64,000 nt of DNA from Certhia americana. Taxonomy: Eukaryota > Chordata > Aves > Passeriformes > Certhiidae. The stretch covers positions 312,140 to 376,139 of the forward strand of contig JAGMWU010000045.1 in the NCBI GenBank assembly GCA_018697195.1, in the 5' to 3' direction. Shown here piece by piece: positions 28,101 through 37,100 of the stretch (within the stretch, counting starts at the first letter, position 1; every line of letters begins with the position of its first letter). The translations under genes and the position numbers were made by a program. The notes below the pieces were generated by a model. That model did no database searches, was not told the DNA's origin, and was given only the letters and a program-made list of their open reading frames with translations.

Positions 28101-31100
28101 TGGTCCTCACCCACTCAGTTAATTACTCACTTTTTTCCTTGTGAATGCTCTGTAAAAAGTTTGCTTTTGCTTAGAGATCAGTTCAAAGCATTTCTAAACC
28201 ACATCATCACCCCTGTGCATCTGTGATAGGGCTGTGTTGGTGCACTAAGCAGCATGAGCAGTCACCTTTCTCTGGTGAGCCAGACCTTGCCACAGTCACA
28301 GAGCTTTTGTCTTGCTCTAGACAAGATGCTAAAACAGGCTTCTTGTGAGGCTGCTGTATGCCATGGATGGATCGTGGCTCAGTTTTAACACTGGTATCAG
28401 AGCTTGCACTGTGACTGGAGACAAGAGTAAAGTACAAAAATGAGCAAGTTTTCCTAATCGCTGCAGACAAGATGATTCCAGTTCTCTTCACTGAATGATT
28501 TTACAGATGTGATTTGTCTGTGTCCCTGGTTCTTGAGCAGCCTTTTAAGCCCAGGATTGGCAGCATATTTAATTCAAACAGCATTTCCCGTGGCATCAGC
28601 TCCCTTTCATGATCCTGTCCCTAACCTCTTATTGTGATGGGATTTACTGTGGCTGCAAAGACTTTAAAAGATAATCAGAAGTGATTTAGAAATGCTTTTA
28701 CGTGTCTCTTCCCTGAATGTCAATGAAAAGCATGTGTGTGTGGCTGACACTTAGGAGCATGTTGGAGCATGCTTGGTGAGAGAGCACCCCTTGAGGTGGG
28801 GCTCCATGTCTGCTTGTGACTGCCTGGGTGTCACTGCTGTGGGACAGTGACCTTGCCTGCCATAACAAACCTGTCCCTTCACTTNNNNNNNNNNTGTGGG
28901 ACAGTGACCTTGCCTGCCATAACAAACCTGTCCCTTCACTTAGCAGCCTGTGAAACAGCAGCTTTGCATGTCAGACAGTGCAGGAAGAATCAACAGTCCT
29001 TTTCTAAACCTGCTCATGAATGTCCTTCACATCCAGGTGGTCCAGCTGAAGAGTCACGGAGCAAATCTGGGAAGCAGAGGGTGCAGGGAATACTGGGCAA
29101 GACTTGAGGGATGTTTTGGGGATGTCTGCTCTGCTGACAGACCCTAATGTGCCCACTGTCACTCCCTCTCTTATTTTAAAAGTCTGTTAGGGGTGATGCA
29201 GTGCAGAAAAGGCATTTTGCCTTTGGCAGCATGAATCCTATGAGTAGGTGCTCCTTGAGGCTGGGCACCTCACATACCCACTGGTGTTTGGGGGAAAAAT
29301 GGTCTTTTGCTAGGTCAAAAAATAGGACTGGTGTTGGACTGCCAGAGTTGCAAGGGGAGAAAAGGCCTTTTCCATCCACCATGCAGCCAGATTTGGTGTC
29401 CTTTCTGTTTTTGGAGGTGCTGTACTGTGACCTCTCCTTACCCCATGTTACAGGGCATGTAAAAGTTGAATCTTTAAGCCAGAGGAATTATTGAATTGGA
29501 TGGAGGAAGAGGTGTTGGATAGGGTTCTAGGCCTGGGATGTCAGGCAGCACATTATAATGCAGACAGCATAGCTTCTGCACCTCCAAATAAATGCAAGGA
29601 ACAAGACATTTGTTCTTTCTTATGTCTTTTACTGCTCAGCTTGCATCACTAGCAGGCACTTTGGATCTGCCACTTGCTAAGTTTCTTGCAGTGACATGAC
29701 ATAGTCCACATGGCCTGCTCAGAGTGGGTGAGGCTCTTTTCAGAGTTAAAAAGCCTAATATGAACAATTTTTATCAAACTTTCTGAGAAATATCAATGCT
29801 GCTTCTGTTTTTCTCATCAGCTGTGGTGAGGAGGGTAACCAGTACAATGTGTCAGACCTTCAGGAACCCAAACTTGGGCATCCTCTCTGATTTCTGCAGC
29901 CTTAGGCTGAAATGCAGAGGTGTACAGCAGGGCATGGTGAGGTGCTGAGCACAGGAGGGCTCATGTATACACACAGTTGGTGATTGCAGCTGGAGAACTA
30001 TGGAAAAAAGATAAAGTGTATCTGCAGAGCACACACTGTTCTCTTCCAGTGTTTAGATTGCACCTTTCAGAAAGCATACCAACAAGAATGAAAAAACCTT
30101 GTTTTCTAAGTGGAGCAATGACAGTGTACATGCAGAATATGCTTAACCACCAACACATTTTCTGAGCAGCTGCACTGCCTAGTGGGGGATGCCTTGGCAT
30201 GAGATCCTGTAGAACCACTGAGATCCACAGCCAGAAGTAGATCTCACCTGTCACTCTGAGTGTTCTGGTGCAGTGATGCTGCTGATCCTGGCAATGAAGT
30301 GGTGTGCTTTTGTGTGTGGTGATGATCTTATCTGGGAATATCACGCTTCACTTTGCAGTTGTGACTCATTTAAAGGCAGGAGTAAGGCAGGAAGGAAAAA
30401 ATATCTCAAATCTGAACTCTTGAAAAGCACCTGACCTTTGAACTGGCTGGGATTTAAAGAGTCATTTAAAAAGGAAGAGTTCTGTAAATATTTTGTTTTT
30501 TTACAAAGGCACGTTTGCAAACTGTAGCATCAGTACGTTAAGCTGTGCTTGAAGCTTCTGTAAGTAGGAAAAGCCCACATTTAATTGTATTTTCAACCCA
30601 TCTTACTTTGTCTTGTGAGATCTTGGAACCTAGTTTCAAGGGAGTTCTAATTTTCAGCATCTTGAATCTTGTTTGAAAATGCAATAGACCAATCCTGAGC
30701 TAAAGGAAGGGGTTACACCAGAAGTATGAACAGGCCAACCCCAGGGACAAGAGTTATGCCCAAAGCTCCTTTCCTTTTTGATATGGTGAGGGCTTTATTT
30801 GCTACATTTTGCCATTTGGGTTTGTTGCTCAGTCTGAGCAGGCAGTGTGTCTTTTTGTGTCAGTGTAAGGTTGATGTGCAAACATACTCCTGTTGCTGGG
30901 CTGCATGTAGTTGAGAGTGTGCCTTGGTTTGAGCAAATAATTGGGAGAGCCACCTTAAGGTCAGGTACTTCAAGCATCTTTTGAAAAGCTTTCTGGAATG
31001 GTAAAATGGTGTTGAGAAGACTGTGGCTAAGAGTAATGGTCTGTCACCTGCACTGGAATAGAAAATAAGACTGCCACAAGAGATAAGAAAAAGGGCCAGA

Positions 31101-34100
31101 ATGCTGCAACATTTGTTATAAACAACCAGAAACACTGGAAAGAACAACAGGCTTGTTTGGGGGGATGGTGGACAAAAACAATTCCATGGGGGGTTTGAAC
31201 AAATGGCTTGTCTCCAAGCTGGCATTGTAATTAGGTTAGGTGTTTTTTTACTGCTGATGCATGTTGTGAAACTAAATTGCTAGTCAAAAACTAAAGACCA
31301 ACTGCTTTATTATTTTTGAAGAAAAAAAACTTTTTTTTAGTTATCTTTACATTTTGTCTGCAGAAAGTCTACCATCTCAAGACCAGGCCTCTCCCTTCGC
31401 AGGTGAACTAGGTACCACCTAACCTGAAAATAATTACAGCCACTACATGAAATTAATTGAATGGATATCAATTATGCAAATGTTCTTTAAAGAACGTTGT
31501 GATGCTGTTTGCCAATTAGACTTTAATCAAATCGATTTTTAATTCCTTAATTGAAACCAATAACAATATATCTGGAGTTTTTAACCACAGAAACAAGTAC
31601 TTTTTAAATTTTTTTTTTTTTTTTTAATGCAAATTATTCCGGGAAATTAACAGCAGTAACAGTCTGGGAGATTTTCTTAATGTGCTACTCATATCAGTTA
31701 GACTCCCTGTATCTGAAATACTCTGGGATTTTCTGGATAGGGAGGAATAAAGCAGGCTGCCAGGAGATGGCACTGCCTCTGGTTAAAGAGAAAAGCAGTT
31801 GTGAAAGGGGTTTTAAATACTTTTCCATTTACCCCTTTGACATGTTCTAGATGTGGAACTTGCTTGACAAAAGCCTGGGACCAAATGAAATTCCAGATAA
31901 ATTGAGCAAATTCTGCATTAATATTAACCTGTGCTGTCTTAGGTAAATTCATCATCTGCTAAGTGAAAAACACTGTGGTAAAAAAGTCCATTGAGCAGGG
32001 ATTTGGTTTTGTTGGCTTTTTGTGGCTTTGTGCACTAAATCCTGATTACTCGGGGAGGCAGTGGTAATGCCTGGATGTAATGCAGGGAGCCCAATTCCAT
32101 GTGCTGCTCCCTGAGGAGGTGGGCAGCTCTTTCTAATGCACTAATGGGAGCTTTGGGGTGCAAATCTCACAGCTGCAGGGGGCTTGCTTTCTTGGGAGAG
32201 CAGAAGGTTTGGTACAGAGTTACACCCCAAAATTGGAGTGAATTTGCTCAGACATCCTTTGTGCTTCCAAGTTTCAAACAAATCACCCCTGGTACAGAAA
32301 GCCAGATTTTTCCACCTTGCTCAAGCAGCTCTGCTCTGATTTGGGGATACAAAGCACCCAAAACCATGCTGTAGCTGGCAGGGGAAAGCTGGGTTTATGG
32401 CTCTTTTGTGTTTCCAAGGTGACTGGGTGAACCTGGCCTGAAATGCTTAAGGCCTCTTATACCTCTTCTTTTTGTGTGGTGTTTTGTGTGGTGTTGCTGG
32501 GGAACTTGGTGTACAAATGTCTGGATAAGCTCTCTTCACATACACAGTCTGTGTAGCAGAGCTTTTCTGGACATGGTAGGCCCTCTTCAAAGGCATGTCT
32601 GCTCAAAGCTCTTCATTCCTGCAAGAGAAGAAAAAGTTAATAAATAAGTTATTAACTTGAGAACAGTTGGTCAAGATCCCAAACTTACCCAGTGGGTATG
32701 GAGCCCAAAGGGTCTGATGGCAGGGATGTTGGGTGACTCTGGCTGGCACAGGAGATGTGCTGGCCCTCAGGGAAAGTCAGAGGAGCAGGCAGGTCAGGGC
32801 AGGCTCTGTCAGAAGAGCCATGGTGTGGATCTGGCCCAGCTGAGTTTCAGAAAGCATCACTGCCCTCCTCCCAGGTACTTACAGTCTCTGTTTTCTTTCT
32901 GTTCCAGGGCCTCAGAATGGCTGGAATGACCCTCCCACCCTCAACAGAGCTGCCAAGAAGAAGAAGGTACTCTAGGAAGTCCTACCTCAACATAACAGAG
33001 TGCTAGTCACTTCAAAAACAATAGTTTAAGCTGCTTCTGGGAAACCTGCTGGCAGGAGAAGGGGAGAGAAGGGTTAGCAGCAAACAGAAGCTGCATCTCG
33101 AGCAGAAATGGCCTTTATGTCTCTCTAGTATGCATTATCCCTCTCAAAATGTCTAAGCCTCTAAAGAGATGGTGGGTTTTTACTGAAGTTGTGGTTGTTA
33201 ATAACAACATTGTTCATGGTTTGCAGCAAATACTTCAGAGTGTTTTCATCTGCAGTAAAGCAGCAGAGTTTTGCAGGAGATGATACTTAGGGAAAATGAG
33301 GAGGCTGTGCAAATTGTTACAGATTATTGACGTTGCTGAAGCTGAAAGCAATTTATCCTGATTAAGGGTCTGACCCTGAGAGATCTGTTGAGAGTAAGAC
33401 AATTTCCATGATGGAGATAATGTAGTTTTGCAAAATGGATTTAAATTGCAGCAGGGCAGGATAACTGGCAACACTTGGCACAGAGCAGAGCGAGCCTTTT
33501 CATGCCCTAGTGCTGCTGTAGCCTGGAGTATCTCCACAGCAGTCAGTGTTATCCACCACTCTCTGACCTGGGAAGCAAGAGTTAGTCTGGAGCATGTAAA
33601 GTCTGGTGAGAACAAAACATTAGTGCAGCCAAGATAAGGTCTGGGTGAAGGCAAAGGCAGAAATCTTCCTTACCCATAGGGTTTTGGTCTCTGCAGTTCA
33701 AGGTGAAGAAGCTTTTGGAGGCTGGGTGAGAACTCAGAACAACTGCTGGAGCAGAGAGCTCAAGTAGCAGCCTTCTGCACACAGGGCTTTTGCTACTTTT
33801 GTGTGTGTGTTTGTCACAGCCAGAATTTCTGCCATAGCCAAGGCTTGCGGGTTGGCTCTTTCTAAATGAGGAATGTGTTTGTTGCATTCCCTGTTGGGTA
33901 TTTAACAAATCTGTCAGTGGTGTTTCTATGTTTGTTTCCCTTCTGTCCACTGTCTGAGGGGTGGTTTAGGATATTATAAAATGACTCACCACATGGACTA
34001 TTATAAAATAGAAGAAATGTCTGGCATTTCAAGCCATAATTTTCAGCTGTTTTCCTCCTAACTAGGAACTTATTCACATTCAAAAGTTTATTGCTATGAT

Positions 34101-37100
34101 TCATTTCTTCTATCATTGACTTCGTTGCTACATTGGGAATTTTTTTTTTTTTTTTGCTGCTCCAAACCACTAGCTTAATTCTAGCATCATTCATTCAGGG
34201 TTCTGTAATCTTCCCTTTTTTTTCTATGCACACCCAAAGAAATGTGCATATTCCTGTGGAAGCCCTTTCTGGTTTTGATTCCTGCACAATGTGTAGCAGA
34301 GGCCAGTAGCTCATTTTGCTGTTTCTTCCCTCTACCAAATGTTTGTGAAACACCCCTGTGTAAAGACTGGCAGATGCTCAAAGATGGATCTGAAATGCCC
34401 TGGTAATCTGCCTCAGTGCAGACCTATGTGCCAGAAGCTTGAAAGGCTTTCAGAAGCTTTACTGGGGCACGTTGCTGGCTGTGACCTACGTACTGCATGG
34501 ACAAAAATACACTCCTGAAAGTGACACACAAAAGTCTAAATATAATGACCCAATAGTAAGAATAGATGTAGGTGTGGGTTAGTTTTCTCTTACAATAGTG
34601 CTGGTCTGCCAAACCTGTGGTTTGGAGGGAGAGTGGCTCTGATTTGAGGTGGCTGCACTCAGCTCTTGTGGCCAGGGGCAGGCTGAGCTGCCCCAAGACA
34701 CTTCTTACTGTGCAGCCAGAGGGATGGGTTTGGTTAGCCAGAGTGAAATTCCATGTTGTCTGCCAGTTATTTCTGTATCCAGCACTCCCAATTACTGTGG
34801 TTTGGGAACTCTGTAAGGGCTGGGTGTTGTGCTGTGCCTGTAGCAGCCCCACCAACATAAATCCCTGCTTTTTTTCCCCAGGTCCCTGACAACTTCCTGC
34901 CCCCGGTCCCCATTACCTCCCCCATCATGAACCCGCTGGCGGATCCGCAGTCTCAGATGCAGCAGCCCCAGGCTCCAGCACCACCCAGCAGTGCACCCAG
35001 CTTCCAGCCTCCACACCTCCCTGCAGGGCAGATGGTGCTGCAGGGTGGCTACCAGCCTGCTTCCCAGCCCCTGGGGCCATCCATCATGCCACCCACTATT
35101 TCCAAACCCAGCATGGAGGGGGCCCCGGGGGCCCCAATTGGCAATGCCATCCAGGTAATGTAGCCCCAGCACTGCGTGGGTTTGTTTGTCTATCAGTAGA
35201 ACCTGCCAGGCAGGATCTTGTTGCCCAGGCTTTTCTTGTAGCCACAGAGTGTACTGTGGAGTTTTGAGGCACTGGCTTTGCACTGTGCTGGTCAATTTTG
35301 CTACCATAATCTCCACCTAGATGCCTCTAATCTTGCAGTCAGTATGGGCCAACAAGCTGCTTCCTTCTGCAACTTTCACAGCTTCCCAGAGGGAGCAACA
35401 GCAGGTGCTGGTAAAGTCACCTTCACACACCCACAGGGAAGAAATAAGAGTTGTACCAAGCTAGGTAATAATGCCACTCAGTTTAGCTGAAAACAGCCTG
35501 TGGCATGGTGACCTGGAAAAGCCTCACCTGTTTTCTGTTGCTCAGCATGTGCAGGCACTGCCAACAGAGAAGATCACCAAGAAGCCCATCCCTGAGGAGC
35601 ACCTTATTCTGAAGACTACGTTTGAAGCTCTCATCCAAAGGTGCCTGCTGTCTGCCTCTGATCCGGTAGGTGATTGCTGTGACTTGTGATTTCTGATAAC
35701 AATCTCCTTTCAAAGGGAAACAACAGTTACCTGGCAAAGGGAAGGTTAACAGCTTTAACACAACTACTGGAGCTGAATAGGAAAAACATTTCCCATGGCA
35801 GCCAGCACCTTGTAAACGAGCTCTCCCTCCCAAAGTTTCATTTATTTCTGATGGCCACTAAATAACATGCCACCACAAAGCCCAGGTGCTGACTGTTCAG
35901 CTCGTGCCTGCCACATGCTAAAAGGTGGTGCTGGTGGCATGCAGAGGGCTTTGTGCACTGAATTTGCTTGGTCAGCAGCACAGACTCATGCTCTTGTCGG
36001 TTCAGTATCATTCAATTGTTCAAAATCCTTTCTTTAAATGCTGTAGAGTGCGTGTATGTGTTTGTGTATATATAGATATAGATATATAGTGTGCATTCTG
36101 CATTCCCTTTGACCTTTTCTTTCTTTTAAGTGCCCCTTCACCCAGACAGACAAAGAAGGCAAAAGCCTTCCACTCATATCTGCACCTGGGGATTGCTTTT
36201 CTGCTCTACCAACACATCTTGCTTGCTTCTTCTTAAGTCTCTCTGATTTTCTTAGGCAGTGAAAGTGTTTTATCCCAGGGAGACAAGAGGCACCACCCTG
36301 ACTGTACACATCAGTTGTTGTCAGTGCAAATACAGGCACTGCTCAGCTATTACATTCTAAAGGGGAATATGGGAAGGGGAACTAAAGAGCAAGGAGAGCC
36401 AGTTTGCACTTCCACCTAATTGCTTTGGCTAAGAGATGTCTTGCTGTTTCCTAGACACAATTTATTCCTCTCTGTCTTAGCTGACCATCTGTAAAACTAA
36501 AATAGCATGTGCACATTTCCATGGTTTTGAAACAAGTGTTCTGTGGTCATGCATCTGAGAATAAGGCAGTCCAAAAGAACTGGGGGTTGGTTTCTTATCT
36601 GCTCCTCCTGTGGTACTTTTTCCTTAGATATCTCAGTTCCTTGAGAACTGAGAACTGCTGCTGAGGAGTTTTCTGCATGTGGCCCAAGATCCATGTTGCT
36701 GTGTTCTCCTTTATGCCATCTGAACAGCTTTCCCTAATTTCCAGCACAGCAAGCAGCCAGCAGTTGGACTTCACCCTTGAGCTAGAGCATCCCCACAGAC
36801 TTTATTTTCTCCAGGCAATTATTTAATTCAGAGAAATGTTTCCAGTTGACAGGGAAAATGACAATTATCCTAAGTGAAGATGGATTGATGCACAGAATGA
36901 TTTAGGAGGAAATTCTGTTACTCTTGTGCACTGATGCCATTTCTGCTGTTGTTGACCAGCAGCTTTTTTGTGCTCCTGCAATTGTAACCTTGATCCTTTA
37001 TTACTGTTTTATTACTCTGGAGTGAAATCCACAATTTTAGATGATGTTAAAAAAAAAAAAATTAAAGTGGATAAAAATTCATTTCTCCAGCAGCTGCAGC

